From: Jaminaea rosea | Taxonomy: Eukaryota; Basidiomycota; Exobasidiomycetes; Microstromatales | Length of the DNA stretch: 64,000 nucleotides | Reading direction: 5' to 3' | Assembly: GCF_003144245.1 (NCBI RefSeq) | Contig: NW_020289976.1 | Span: 186,001 to 250,000, forward strand | Part shown: in pieces, positions 22,780-33,980 of the stretch | Numbering within the stretch: the first letter of the stretch is position 1 | Layout: each line of letters opens with the position of its first letter | Notes under the pieces: generated by a model | Database searches by the model: none | The model's input: the letters and a program-made list of their open reading frames with translations, nothing else | Told to the model about the DNA's origin: nothing | Program-made: the position numbers and the translations under genes

Positions 22780-23842
22780 TCAAGGGAAGTGTCTTGGTAT
22801 ATGCTCGGGGGCCTGCTCGATGTGTTCAAAGGCACCTGAAGCCGCTTTTGTTTCTCCCTTGTCTTCCTCTGAAGCCCACCGCAGTAGCCAAGCATACAGC
22901 GACAGACGAAAGCTGCGCACCAACGAGGGCGTCAATTGCCTGATGCTCTCGTCGAAGAGATCTTGCGGTGCTGTCAAGGAGAAGTTGGTCTTGTCGCTTC
23001 CATAGAGAGCCTGTTGATGGCGAGCGATTCCGTCTGCTATGAGCAGTGGGTAGAGGCCGCAGTCAGATGCTGAGAGGGTTACAATTGGTCAGCATCCAGT
23101 CCTTTGGCCTTGCATTGATCCTGAGCGCCTCACCTCCTTCTTGCCGGGGAAGACTGGCATTCTCCGAAACGTCCGCTTCTCGTCTTCCAATGTCCTCCCC
23201 AGCAAGCAGTTGCAAACGCCGTGACACCTCCCTTGCCGCAGAAACATTTCTTGAAGGCATTGAAGAGTCGTAGTGCGTGCTGATCCACCTCGTTGCTCCA
23301 TCTTCATTCGGATTATCCAGTCGCCTGACGACGAGGAGAGACCAATGCGTGCCCACAACACGGCCTCCATCGTTGTCTTTGAGGGCCACATCGTAGCGAT
23401 CACTGATAGGCAAGACGATGCATGCGTCTTTGCTTAAGTCTGATGGGAAGAGAGGAGAGCTTTGTGGACCGACTAAGGCACAGAGCTTCACGGATGAGCT
23501 ACGGTAGCTGATTGTCCTGCCTGCCACCAAACTCACGCTCTTCCTTCGCCAGGCTACACAGGATCTCGACCGCTGGCGGCTGCCAGAAAGTACATGTAAT
23601 CACCCCTTCTGATCCTTCACTTTTGAGCTGGGAAGTAAGCAGCTCATAATAAAAGGAGATGACGGCATCGTTGATCCATTGACCTTCAGCAACAGTCTGT
23701 CAAGCAACAGAAGAATCGTTTAGCCGCTGAAGCAGCAGTCGCTCGCCTGTAATGCGTGACCGTTCACCTCGATGTCACTCCTGCGTAAGGTACAGTCGCC
23801 ATAGTCCAGGACGATGCGGTCTGGATCATCTCGCCTTGACAT
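22780..23842 (-). CDS. NEDP1/DEN1-type NEDD8-specific protease (Ulp1, C48 family), four exons
   Basis: Exons 23842..23768, 23696..23537, 23439..23134 and 23069..22780 (introns 71, 97 and 64 nt) give 276 residues with all phases matching. Early residues RIVLDYGDCTLRRSD and the helix WINDAVISFYYELL fit the DEN1 start. The catalytic set is visible: His in GTHWSLLVV, Asp in STHYDSS, the oxyanion Gln in PRQEG and Cys in SDCGLYPL, the last split from the Gln by the final intron. The IVLPISDR strand precedes the His. The family cuts NEDD8 from cullins and processes its precursor. The last 50 residues are less conserved. All four catalytic residues are retained, so the enzyme should be active. Confidence 0.88.
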
Positions 23843-24736
23843 AGCGCCTGGCCATAGACTTGATCGTCTTTCGGTGGACTTCTCTGTGTCTGGCGCCCGA
23901 AAGTCGAGCCGAAGATGTAAGGGCAGATGCTTGATGTGCTACACTATGGCGTGCAGATGATGACGATGCTCGTTTCACATTAGGCGGGAAATTGACGGAG
24001 GATGTTGCAGGCGAGTAGCGAGGAATCCAGGACCAATCGAGCAGATTATTGGCGCCGCCTGCGTTTCCTCAATTTGTCAGCATCAGATAAGGAGCGCGGA
24101 AGACGTTTGAGTTGTTCCTTCCAGGAGCCTTCGCGTGAGGCGGGAGCGATTAGGACTGAATCGAGCGCACGAAAGGGGCTCGAGGCCGATACCAAGGACA
24201 AGACGTTCGTTTTAATGACGCAAGCATCGTGGTGGCTCGGGACAAAGAAGGCAACTGCTGGGGGCAGGCTGCGACGCGTCGGCCGGACCTCGCTCCTTCT
24301 CCGCGTCTTGCTGCTTCGACATGCTCAGACCATAGTCAGCGTATCACTCGCCAGCCACGCTAATCACTTATGATGAAATGATGATGGATGCTTTTATTCA
24401 ATCTTTATAGAGCGGGCGTACAGAGAGTGGTGAGGGGTGACGACGACATCAGATAGAGGAGCAAGGGGGTAAGGCTCCCATGCTCCGTGGCGCACCGTAG
24501 ACGGCCATGGGCGAGCCGCTGACTGACTTGTCGCACCAAATTCTTGGAGATCTATGGAGAGAGCCACGTTGCTGCAGAGAAGACAGCAGAATGGAGTGGA
24601 GGGGGCTGAAGGAGGAAGTAGAGAGGGCTTGAGGGCGGGGTGGACAGACGCGACCAGTAGACCAAGTAGTAGCGACCAAGGAAGCCTGATTCGGCCTTCT
24701 TGATGGATGCGCTGTGGCTCTCGAGTCGTCAACCGT
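23843..24736. other. Intergenic between the NEDP1-type gene and cytochrome c
   Basis: No gene recognised. Likely holds the NEDP1-type promoter near 23843 and the cytochrome c 3' region near 24736. Open frames at 24002-24373 (plus) and 24394-24732 (minus) show no motif. Confidence 0.4.
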
Positions 24737-25763
24737 CTACTTCGTTTGCTCTCGCAGGAAGGTAATCAGGTCATTCCTGGCAGAAGGTGTACGAGGGAGG
24801 TCAGCAAGGATCGAAAGGCGTGCAACAAGTACGTGCAACAACTCGCCTGTCCTTTTCTTTTTTGAGTCCAGCGCTGATGATGACGAGGACGATGGTCAAG
24901 TAGAGAGGATAGCGAACAAGGGAAAGGGCGTAAGCACTCGTGAAGACCCTCAGCCGCGAGCAGCTCGATTCGGGCCGGTCAGACGCACAAGGCCATCTTG
25001 GTACCGGGGATGTACTTCTTCGGGTTCTCGAGATAGTCAAAGAGAGTCGATTCATCCCAAGTGACTCCCTTGTTCACGTTCGCAGCGGTGTAAGAGAACC
25101 CTTCTACTTGCCCACTCTTTCGTCCAAAAAGACCATGAAGATTGGGTCCAACTGCGGCGCGAGAGAAGCGGGAGTCGCGTTGTCAGCAAGGGCTTGCTCT
25201 CGCGGGAGGCGTGGTCAAGAGTGCGGCAGAAGTGCGGAACGGCAAGAGTGCGGCAAGAGTGCTGCACAACTGCTCCGAGTCTGCTCGAAGACAGGGGCAA
25301 GAGGGGAAGAAGGTGGGGAAGGGGGACTGGCTCGGACCTCGAGAGGTGGGTGCCTGGCGATGGTGGCGACGAGTGTGATGATGTTCAGAGGGCAGCGCCT
25401 GGCCCACAAAGGAGCAGGAAGCATACTGTCTGCCTCCACAGTGCCTCTCGCCCCGCCACTCGCTGCCAGCGGCCCTCACTACCATCGCAGCATCTGGCGC
25501 CGCGCCGCGTCACTCCACGCCACCCACACCTCCTCCTTCAGCTACCAATACCGATGCTACAACTCACCCTTATTAGGTCCTCCGGATTCAAGAGTATGGC
25601 ATTGTGCACAACGCGTTTTGAACAAACCAGCTCCTACGAGGGGATTGAAGGGGTATAGAGGATGGGGAAGGGTGGAGGAGTTGGTTAGTGACGAAACATG
25701 AGATGGTGCGATAGCCTAGAATTTTTACTTTCCTTTCTTAGTGTCCCCGTCTTGGAATCCCAT
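24737..25763 (-). CDS. CYC1: Cytochrome c, five exons with unusual splice donors
   Basis: Conserved protein order fixes the model: exons 25763..25733, 25633..25568, 25151..24989, 24873..24847 and 24776..24737, 108 residues. Visible: [11 protein letters not shown], the haem site [44 protein letters not shown] (axial Met) and [14 protein letters not shown]. Intron 2 is long (416 nt) and carries a tandem repeat. Intron 4 (24846..24777) starts GC (GCGAGT), not GT. For intron 1 the only GT donor (25728) puts the protein out of frame; conservation requires a junction at about 25733/25633, where the intron would start GA. The protein shuttles electrons between complexes III and IV in the mitochondrial intermembrane space. 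Gene identity is certain; the exact first junction is not. Confidence 0.93.
25205..25270. repeat. Short tandem repeat inside cytochrome c intron 2
   Basis: About four imperfect copies of an 11-nt unit close to AAGAGTGCGGC lie in tandem, e.g. at 25217, 25232, 25245 and 25255. They sit in the 416-nt second intron and largely explain why that intron exceeds the usual 65-105 nt in this window. Confidence 0.7.
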
Positions 25764-26266
25764 TTTTGTAGACGTGAAGCTAGCTGTCGGTGTTGGCGGT
25801 GAAGCTTTGTGGAATGAGTTATGTTGGTGGCGATGGCCGAAGAATGGGGATCAGAGGGATGATTGGTGAGAGGAGAGAATGAAGAGGCAGATTCCGTCCG
25901 AACCCGATTTCTCAGCTCGGCAACCACGTGGCCCGGCCGCCCGGCGCCGTCAGGCTCGTCGATCCCCGATCACTCACGAAAGCGGAGCGAGCCCTCAAGT
26001 AAACCGTCGCGCACTTTGCAGCTCGAAGCTCGGACTCCTTGGCCCTGCCCTTCTGACTGACGCAGACTGAGAGAACGGTTCTGCTTCCGAGCGTCACAGA
26101 CCTCACAGGGTGCCTCAAGGGGGACTTTACCGTGCTTGGTAAGCGCAACTGGACGGAACGGAAGGCCGACGCCGGCCTGTCCAGGCTGGCCACGCCCTTT
26201 TCGCAACGTTCGACATTTCCTGACCTCTCTCTTCTATCCACCAGTCTACCCTAGTCGTCGTCGTGC

Positions 26267-26505
26267 ATGATGTCAAAAGGCGACGTGGGGGCAGACTGGG
26301 CCATCACAGGGTGAGTACCAGCTTTGCAACGTTTCCGCATCCTCGTCGGACAGGCCCTTCCTCGCCTCCTCGCTGCGCTTTACCTCTCTGGCACCTCAGC
26401 CTCCTGGTGGGCCGACTTCTCGCTCCTCGCGCCTACGAACAAGATGAGTCACATCAACAACAAAGCATAGTTCCATATGAGATTTCCCACAGGGAATCAC
26501 CGTGA
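26267..26505 (+). CDS. Possible small two-exon protein (49 residues)
   Basis: ATG 26267 opens a short exon ending at a strong GTGAGT donor (26311). A pyrimidine-rich tract and CTCAG acceptor follow at 26399, and the joined frame ends at 26505. The product would read MMSKGDVGADWAITG then LLVGRLLAPRAYEQDE; no family is recognised. Support comes only from the splice signals and the divergent position relative to cytochrome c (starts about 500 bp apart). It could instead be the 5' end of a longer transcript or a spliced untranslated leader. Confidence 0.28.
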
Positions 26506-28229
26506 CTACAAAGCAACCATCAAAATGTCTTTCACCCCTATCTGATGTCGCGCAGAGAGGGCAGGGGAGCCGCAGTCGCCCATCGCGATGCCGGCGAGCC
26601 AGGCGAGAAGCATGCAAGGCCGGCGAAGGAGGAAACGAGGGAGCCGTGAATTCCCTCAAGCGATACGATGACAAAGGCACTGACACGCTTCTTCGTCCCC
26701 TCCTCTCGCACTGCAGGATCACTAGTGGCTCGCTCATCGGTTGTCAGAGACGGCGACAGGGGACATACGGATGTATCTCCGTGAATGATCGACTCGAATT
26801 GGATGCGGACATGTGACTGGAGTGGTGTGCTGCAATCGAATCGAGCTCGCAATTTTCGCTGACTGCAAAGCGACTGCGTCGACGCTCTCGCTCGAGCTGA
26901 ATGTAGCGCACAGAAGACGGTGGGCCAGCCATTCTCCACCGCAGTCGTGCCTTCGCTGGCTAGAAAGAGCAAGTTCAGGGATTGAGCGTGAGCACGCCGC
27001 GAGACCAAGGCGGCACTGCGAATGAGGATAGCAAAACGGAGGAGGCTGAAATCATCGTTGGCATTGAGAGTGGATCTCATCTTGATCTCAGCATACCGCC
27101 TCCAGCCCAGATTACTCTCTTCTCCCGGTATCGCTCACGACTTCGTCCTGCTATCATCAATGGCTCTCATGGACCTGCCAAGCCATTTGCTCCTTCGCGT
27201 TTGTCGTGACCATCTCGTCGCCACGCTGCACCGCTTGTCAGCACGATCCTTGCCGGCGAAGCATGTCCATTGGCTTGCCATCAAGCGTTGCCGCCTTCTC
27301 CCCACTCTGCGCGCTCGAGCGTCTCGGTGAAGTCAGGCTGAAGGAGCGCGCAAGCAGGAATGACGGGATGGTGTCTCATGCGCGAACACATAGGCCTCGA
27401 GAGGAATGCGCTGAGGGCCAAAAATAGCTGAGCTTCAGACCGATGCCTGGATCGTCGGAGTCGTCGCGGCGACGATGGGGTGGCCAGGCGACTTTGGAGA
27501 GGAGCGTACTGCGCAGGAGTCAATGGCCCAGGGCGTACGGCCGGAATAGCCTCATCTCGCAGAAGAGATGTCCGCGCTTGACGATGTGCTCAGGAAGCTG
27601 GACGATGAGCGAAGACTTTGCGCAAGAGCAGGTGAAGTGTCCGGGCCACAGTGAAGTTTGGTGACAAGCCCGTTGCTGCCGAGAGGGTGGGGCTAGGGTG
27701 GTGGGCGCGGCCGACCAGGTGTCACTGATCTTTGTGCATGCTGCGAAAGAAGGCGGTCTTGAATCTCAGCTGGAGCAGTGTCTTGCACACATCTGTCCTC
27801 CGTCTCCTCCTTGCTATGCTGAGCGATCTGGAGCGCGGCGATGCATCTCTCCATAAGTGAGAGGAGACAGTCTGGCGTCTTGCATCGAATGGGTGGTGGC
27901 GTAGCCTTCTATCGGCTACAGAAGAGTTTGTTTCGCAAGCTTGCGGTCGAGAGAGCTTAAGTCGCACGTCCGCATCTCGTAGGTTTGCTGCCCCGTTAGC
28001 TGGAGAGGGCGTCTCCGTGAAACTGACTGCGCTGCTGCTCCTGGTGGGCGATAAAGGCACAACGCCGGTGGTGCTGTTTGGACCGGTGAGATTTCTGGCT
28101 CGTCGCGAATAGAATCGAACTCCTTCACCTGCCCAGCCAGGTTTGGGCGTCGACTTGCTGAGCTGGTAAGGAAGCCGCGCTAGGTGAGGCGTACGCGTAG
28201 AAGACGCTACGTTGATGACTTTGTGCGGA
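26506..28229. other. Gene-poor stretch left of the repeat-family locus
   Basis: About 1.7 kb with no gene I can support. A minus-strand frame at 26538-27080 and another at 27722-28060 are open but have no recognisable domain. A short plus-strand peptide near 27161 begins MALMDLPSHLLLRV, faintly like an F-box start, and stops after 56 codons. The stretch may hold decayed sequence at the edge of the tandem-family locus. Confidence 0.35.
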
Positions 28230-29510
28230 TCATCTTGCTTTATCCATAGTCATCGTCCTCCTAGCCAGACCCACCCTCTCGATCTCCATCATCATGGCGA
28301 GGAGCTCGTTTGGGTCCCGCAGGGGCGAGTTGTCCGTCAAAATAGTGAAGGGAACCCTGACCCACTCGTGAGACCCCACTGGCAGGATCTCAAACGTCCA
28401 CCACGCCTTGCACCTCCCGCCCACAAAGTTGTCCTCCCCATCATCCTGCGTCCATACCCTGCGGACCCACGCAGGCACCGACTCGCCCTCTTGCATGTGC
28501 GAGATGTCTCGCAGCAGTTTGGCCTTTGTTGGTGAGATGTTCACGTGCGTCTTCGGCCCCAGCCACACACCGCCAGTCGAAGAGACCGTGATGCCGCCCA
28601 GTACTCCCCTCTTGTACTTGGGCGGCGCAAGCTGCTCGAGCGCGGGCCCCAACTCCTCTGCCTCTGCTTCCTCCTGGGCCAGGCAATCCTTCTCGGCCTG
28701 CCTCCTCGCGGCTTGCTCCTCAGCGGGCCTCGTTGACAGTACCAGCTCCATGAAGTGGAGCGAGGCGCCAGAGAGACCGTCCGCAGCATTTCCGTCGACG
28801 GTCCAGAGAGCCGTCTTCTTGCTGGTGGAGGCGAGGATCCTGAGGCCGCCGTAGAGGTGCCTTTGGGCCCTCGTCATTGCTCGGACGCTCGACTCCTTCG
28901 ATGCCGCCCGCAACCCGTCACTCTCCACCACGAGCCGCCACACCTCGTCCTCCTCCGACTCTTCCCCCAGCTCCTCGACTACCCGCAGGGGAGGGCAGAC
29001 CTGCAGCCACCTCCTCCACGACCCAGAAGAGCGGCAAACGGCCTGGTAGAGGAGGGTGTTGCCTGCCAAGCGACGACGCAGGATCCCCAGCCATTGCTCC
29101 GTTGCCTCTTCCAGGAGCTCCTCCCAGAGCCTGACCGCGCCTCCCTGCTCCCTCGCACTCTGAAGCGCTCGCTGGCAGCTCAGCATCTGGTAGCGGGCGC
29201 AGCGATAGTCGGCATTGGTGATGACATGCCAGTCGAGGGGCTTCGTGGGTCCCTCGAGGCAAGGCGTGGCTGCGGGGGAAGGGCGGCAGCATCAGTACGC
29301 GCGCTGGCTCATGCTAGTCGATAGCGCCGCGTCACACTCACCGTTGCAGCCTTTGACGCCGTCATCCAGCCCACCGAGCGCGTAGTATCGCCCCCACTCC
29401 AGCCAGCCATTCTTGCCCTTCACCTTCCGAGCATCGCCATCACCTTTGCCGCCTCCTCGTTGCTCTCACTTCCGGCTCCACTAAAAGGAAGGACTCAATT
29501 CGCTCGCAGC
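28230..29510 (-). CDS. GIY-family copy 5: decayed GIY exon end plus intact C-terminal domain exon
   Basis: The second exon (29269..28230, CCCGCAG acceptor) is open for 345 codons and is the longest C-terminal unit. It starts CLEGPTKPLDWHVI and continues with WLGILRRRLAGNTLLYQAV, SSVRAMTRAQRHLYGGLRI, LSTRPAEEQAARRQ and WLGPKTHVNISPTKAKLL. Upstream, only the tail of a GIY exon remains (about 29500-29340: EEAAKVMAML, then GWLEWGRYYALGGLDDGVKG), with at least one frame break, ending at a GTGAGT donor directly after a conserved GCN motif. The GIY-YIG core itself is missing. I do not recognise the C-terminal domain. The exon could be expressed from a truncated gene or be a relic. Confidence 0.5.
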
Positions 29511-29589
29511 CGGAGGGGACGTGGGGATGTAGTGATCAGGTTGGCGGACCACTGCTGCTCTGAGATCATGTCAAGGGGAGCCTGGATTA

Positions 29590-31496
29590 CTTCTGCGACC
29601 CGAACGGCAGGACCTCTTTGCCGGTGATGCGAATCTTGCCCATGACTTCTTTTCGGGATCGACTCCGGGCTTAAGGGTCTCCAATGCCTCTGCAGCAAGG
29701 CAATCTTTATACGCCTCGTCGCGAGCATCTTGCTCCTCCTTCGGCCTCGTCGAAAGTGCGAGCTCCATCATCCGTCGAGGAGCACCGGTCAATGAGCCGT
29801 CAGGGTTGCCGTCGAAGGTCCAAGTCATTGCTTCGCCTCCTGCAGTTGCGACGATCCTGATGCCTCCGAAGCGGTGTCGAATTGCCATCGACATCCCGCG
29901 CACGCTCGACTCGGTCGACGCGATCCCTTTCCCGTCGTCTTCGACGCTGAGCACCCACACCACCATACCAAGCCCCTGCGTCAGCGCTATTGGCGGGTGC
30001 ATGCCCAACCACATCTTGGCTTGACCCGACGAGGCAAGCATGAGCAGGTAGAGGAGCCTGCCGCTGCCGAAGAGTTGCAGCAAGATGGCTAGCCATTGCT
30101 CCTTCGCGTCGACGATGACCCCCTCCAGCATCCTTGCCTCGTTGCTGCGTCCACATGCCTGCGCTACGCCCAGGGCTCGCTGGTTCCTGCGCATGTGGCA
30201 CCAAGCGGCATGGTACTCCGGTTTGAGGATGGTCTGGCCCTCGTGCGGCTTCTCCGGCGCTTCCAGGCAAGGCGTAGCTGACGAGCGCGATGGACATCGG
30301 GCGTCAGTCTGCGCTCGCTTCTCTGGTCTGAGTGGTCTCTCTATGCGCGCGACGGCGTGTAGCCCGCCTCCACTGAGCTTCCGTTTCTCTTTCATCCGAC
30401 CTTTCCCCACGAATTGCGCACAGTCTTGTACTCACCATTGCACCCGATCACGCTGTCTTTCAGCGCATTTCCCAACCCATACTCCTCCCCCAAGTCCAGC
30501 CACGCCTGCTTCCTCGACGAAGCTGTCCATGATTCCGCAAAACACACTCTCCAGCATTGCCATCGTGTTGCTTGCCTCCGCCTCGCTTTGTCCCTCTCGC
30601 GGCTTTCACTAAAGAAAAAGTTTGAAGTGCTGGCAGCCAGCGAGAGTCTGATAGAGGAGAGTCGGCGAGGGAGAATCGCTACTGGCGCTATCGACAATCT
30701 AGATGAGGTGGGAGGCCAGACGCGAGGGGACGTAGCTCGATTTGCCGACGTAAATGGCTGCGAGAATTGCTGCCAGGAAGCCGACGGCGAGGTAGATGCC
30801 ACCTGTTTTGGAGTCTACCCAGCAACCAGAAGGGAGCTCCACGGCCGACCAAGGCAAGTCTAGCGCAACCACAGGATCGGGAAGGCCATCCCAGAAGGCT
30901 TGGGCCCGGATGTCGACGCCGTTGTCTAGCGCCTCCATCAGCTTGAGACCTGCCGGCTCCAGCTGCACGTCCAGCAAGGCTTTCCACTCTTGGTTGCTGA
31001 TGTCCCTCATCCACTGAGGGACGTTCAACCCCGTCTAATCCTCGCCAAAACTCCCTGAGCGAAGTCTGTCTGGCACAGCACGCCTCGGTGGAAGTGAGAG
31101 GTGTCTTCGGTGACACTCTCGCAGCGTGGTGGACCCCTCCCAAGCAGGACCTACTCTGCCGTCTGGGAAGACCTTCCTATCGCCGAAGGGTCCCTTCTTG
31201 ATGATGGCCCCATCCTCGCCTTAACCAATCTCCTCGTAGTCCTCCTCGAGGTCACTGTCCTCATCCTCATCGTCCATCTCCTCTTCCTCAGCGTCTTGCA
31301 GAGATGACTCCGCCGCGAGTGTCAAGGTGGCATCATCCTCTTCGCTTCCTGGGTCCATCTCGTCGCCCTTGAGGAGCTTGGGTGAGAGGGCGTAGTGCTG
31401 AGCACGATGGGGTGCAGATGCGCTGAGCTCGGCGGCAGCTGAGCCGGGTGGCGAGGAGCTTTGAGGTCGCTTTGTATCGCCTACGAAGGCGGGCAT
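29590..31496 (-). pseudogene. GIY-family copy 4: GIY-YIG-like exon plus C-terminal exon, broken
   Basis: All family parts are present in order. Start MPAFVGDTKRP, an acidic stretch (LQDAEEEEMDDEDEDSD, 31310-31230), the motif KKGPFGDRKVFPDG, then WKALLDVQLEPAGLKL, LPSGCWV, GIYLAVGFLAAIL, IYVGKSSYVPSRLASH and, after the donor at about 30435, the second exon from 30277 (CLEAPEKPHEGQT, SSVRGMSMAIRHRFGG, LSTRPKEEQDARDE). Four in-frame stops interrupt the first exon (about 31220, 31040, 30700 and 30610), a frame step occurs near 30520, and the second exon shifts frame near 29640. The unit cannot make a full product by normal splicing. It shows the complete two-exon architecture and so defines the family. 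Confidence 0.6.
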
Positions 31497-31517
31497 GTTG
31501 CGTGTAAGCGTAGGTCA

Positions 31518-32860
31518 CTAGGCTTGACGGGCGGGCGCTGGACGGCTCGACCCTGAGCGGCGTGTGCTGTTGGTCCCTCGGCCGTCAGGTTTCAGCGCCG
31601 GACGCGGAGTGGATGGAAACATAGGGTAAGTGTGTACGAAGTTGGCTTCGCCCTCAATGGCGTCCTCTGGGCGCCTGCAAAGAAGTCGGGCGAGTGTCGA
31701 GCTCCTAGGCTCCATGTTGCCGACCTCACGGAGCTTTCGCAACTTTGACGGGGTGATGACGAAGGAGTTGGCCGGTCCCAGGTAGAGGCTCCCGCTGGCC
31801 GTCAAGCTTAGCTTGCCCAAGATTGCCCTCTGATACTCGGGCGCCAGCTGAAGGAAACCAGGGTGTTTGAGGAGGGGGTCCGACTGCTCCTCTGCGACAC
31901 AGGCATCGTGCGCCTGGTGTCGTGCCCTTTGCTCCTCCTCCGGTCGCGTTGAGAGCACGAGGTCCATCAACCGGCGAGCAGCGCCCGAGAGCTCTGAGTC
32001 GGGCTTGCCCTCGAGTGTCCATGGCATCGACTTCCCACTGGTATCCGTTGCGACGATCTTCAGGTCGGCAAAGAGGTACCTCTCTGCCCTCGAGATGCCT
32101 CGCACGCTTGACCCGTTTGATGCTGCCCCCCTCCCAAGGGACTCAGCGCCGAGCAACCACTTGCCCGGTCGCAGCCCATCACTAAGTGCCTTTGGAGGGC
32201 GCAGCTCCAGCCATCGCTTCGGCCGGCCGGCTTCTTGCCCATAAATGACCTGGTACAGCAGCGTCTTGGCTGCGAAGCGGCGTCGAAGGATCTCCAGCCA
32301 GTCTTCCCTGGCCGTTTCGTGGATCCACTGCCAGAGTTGAGACTTGGCAGCCGTCGCAGACAGGGCCTCTTGCTGGCTCTTGCGCATCAGATATTGAGCG
32401 CAGCCGTAGTCGCCGTTGAGGATTGGGCTGTGCTTGCCGGGCGTGTGCGGCGCCTCGAGGCAAGAGAGAGAGAGATCATTGTATTCCCTTCTGGAGCGTA
32501 CGTGGGCTCATGCGGGTGATCTCGAGGCAAGAAGTCCCTGCGAGAATAGGAAGGAGGGCGTAGCATCAGTACGCACGCCAAGTCACTTTCTCGATAGCCT
32601 TCACACTCACCATTGCACCCTTTCACGCCATCGTCGAGCCCTCCCACTCCGCATGCGCAGATGTTCTGCTGCCATTGCACCTTTCTGGTGAAGCTGACCA
32701 TCGCGTTGTAGAAGACTCCCTCTAACATGGCCATCAACTTGGCCTCCTCCTCTTCCTCTCCCATCTCTCGAGCCGGACTTGGCCTCCAGAGCAAGAAGAA
32801 CTTGAAGTGGTCGCAGTTGGCGAGGACCGAGTAGAGCAGAGTGCTGAATGGAAGTTGGCG
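31518..32860 (-). pseudogene. GIY-family copy 3: truncated GIY exon joined to C-terminal domain exon with a small insertion
   Basis: The left-hand exon begins only at TLLYSVLANCDHFKFFLLW (about 32845), just after an acceptor-like CATTCAG. It runs through EEEEEAKLMAMLEGVFY and GLDDGVKGCN to a GTGAGT donor at about 32611; the acidic start and GIY-YIG core are absent. After an acceptor at about 32536, CLE is followed by a 55-nt insertion flanked by a 12-nt direct repeat. The C-terminal frame then runs to 31518 (MRKSQQEAL, WLEILRRRFAAKTLLY, SSVRGISRAERYLFADL, LSTRPEEEQRARHQAH, YLGPANSFVITPSKLRKL). Its C-terminal domain is well kept, so decay is uneven. Possibly copy 2 once spliced to this second exon. 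Confidence 0.5.
32454..32532. repeat. 12-bp direct repeats flanking a 55-bp insertion
   Basis: The sequence CTCGAGGCAAGA occurs at 32454-32465 and again at 32521-32532. The 55 bases between them are absent from the equivalent place in copies 4 and 5, where the same conserved CLE codons run straight on. The insert starts with a GA dinucleotide run. It could be a target-site duplication around a tiny insertion or a local slippage duplication. Confidence 0.6.
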
Positions 32861-33019
32861 TTTGTCGCAGGCTCAGAGGATGGCAAGTCGTCGTTGTCGG
32901 CGCCGATGGACAGAACGATGAGGTAGCGAGGCCTCTGCCTTCGTCCGAGTCGTCGATGGACTGTCCTTCGTCGAGGTGCACGCGCGCCAGGCTGCAATGC
33001 TCCGCGGTCTGCAACTCAC

Positions 33020-33980
33020 TATTGCAGCCGATCACCTCATCTCTCAACCAGCCAAGGCTGTACTTGCGCTCAAAGGCAAGCCACTTCTCCTTCCTCGTGT
33101 ACGAGGCGAAGAGGCGGCAGAATATGCACTCGAGCATTGCCATCTTCCTGGCCGCTCCCTCTTCCCTCTCGTCCGCCGACAGACTCCAGAGAAGGAGAAA
33201 TTTGAAGTGATCACAGCGAGAGATGACGTCGTAGACCAGTTGCTTAGCGGTCTGGCCTTGAGACGCCTTCATGATCTTGAGAAGGTGTGAGGGATGACGC
33301 GAGGGAATTGAGCCGGTCTTGCCGACGAAGATGGCCTTGAGAAGTTCTCTCAGGAAGCCAACCAGCAAATAAATCCCTCCAGTCTTGGTATTCTGCCAGA
33401 CGCCTGAGGGGAGTTCCTGCATGCTGGTCCAGGGCAGATCCGTGGCGAGGAGAGGCTCTGGCATGGCGTCTCAGAATGCCCGTGGATGAACGTCCTCGCC
33501 GTCGTCGAGGGCTGCCATCAGCCTCACCCCGGCCGGTGCCAGCTGGATCCCCTTGACCGCTTCCCACTCTTCCTCCGTCACCCCCTTCATCCACTCCCAC
33601 GCGTTGAACCCCGCCGTCCCCGGCATCGACACCTCATCAGCCAGGTCTTGCTGGCAGAGGACTGCTCGTACGAAGGAGGGAGTGCCTGGCTCGACGTTGG
33701 CGAACCTGGGCTCACCGCGGGAGCAGAGGAAGTATTCGGAGCGGCCATCTTTGTGGACCCTCTTGTCGCCGTAGGGCCCCTTCTTGACCTTGGAACCGTC
33801 AACGTCTTCTGGCTCCTCTTCTTCATACTCCGAGTCGCTTTCATCCTCTTCTTCAATCTTCTCCTCCTCCTCGCCCGGGATGCTGTTAGTGGCCAGCTCC
33901 GCAAGAGCGGAAGCTAGCGACTGCCCGCCGGCGAGTTCAGCTGCTGTTGTTGGTGGTTGAGTTGGGGCGTTGATGGACAT
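33020..33980 (-). pseudogene. GIY-family copy 2: best-preserved GIY-YIG-like exon, one in-frame stop
   Basis: ATG 33980 opens about 320 codons in one frame to a GTGAGT donor (33019). Order: Ala/Thr-rich start, acidic stretch (EEEEKIEEEDESDSEYEEEE), KKGPYGDKRVHKDGR, WEWMKGVTEEEWEAV, then LPSGVWQNTKTGGIYLLVG, IFVGKTGSIPSRHPSH, CDHFKFLLLW, MAMLECIF and GCN at the splice. The G-I-Y, [Y/F]-V-G-K and R-x3-H spacing resembles GIY-YIG nucleases; other catalytic residues are not clearly seen. One TGA (33473..33471) replaces the Trp found in copies 1 and 4 (AFWD). Otherwise intact, so the break is recent or a sequencing error. No second exon follows directly; copy 3 lies next downstream. Confidence 0.55.

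Noticed and set aside
27161-27330. F-box-like peptide start (LPSHLLLRV)
   Set aside because: Only a short partial resemblance, stops after 56 codons, no downstream repeat domain.
28085-28145. T-loop-like sequence (GTTCGATTC on the minus strand)
   Set aside because: No matching acceptor stem, D-arm or anticodon arm could be drawn around it, so not a tRNA gene.
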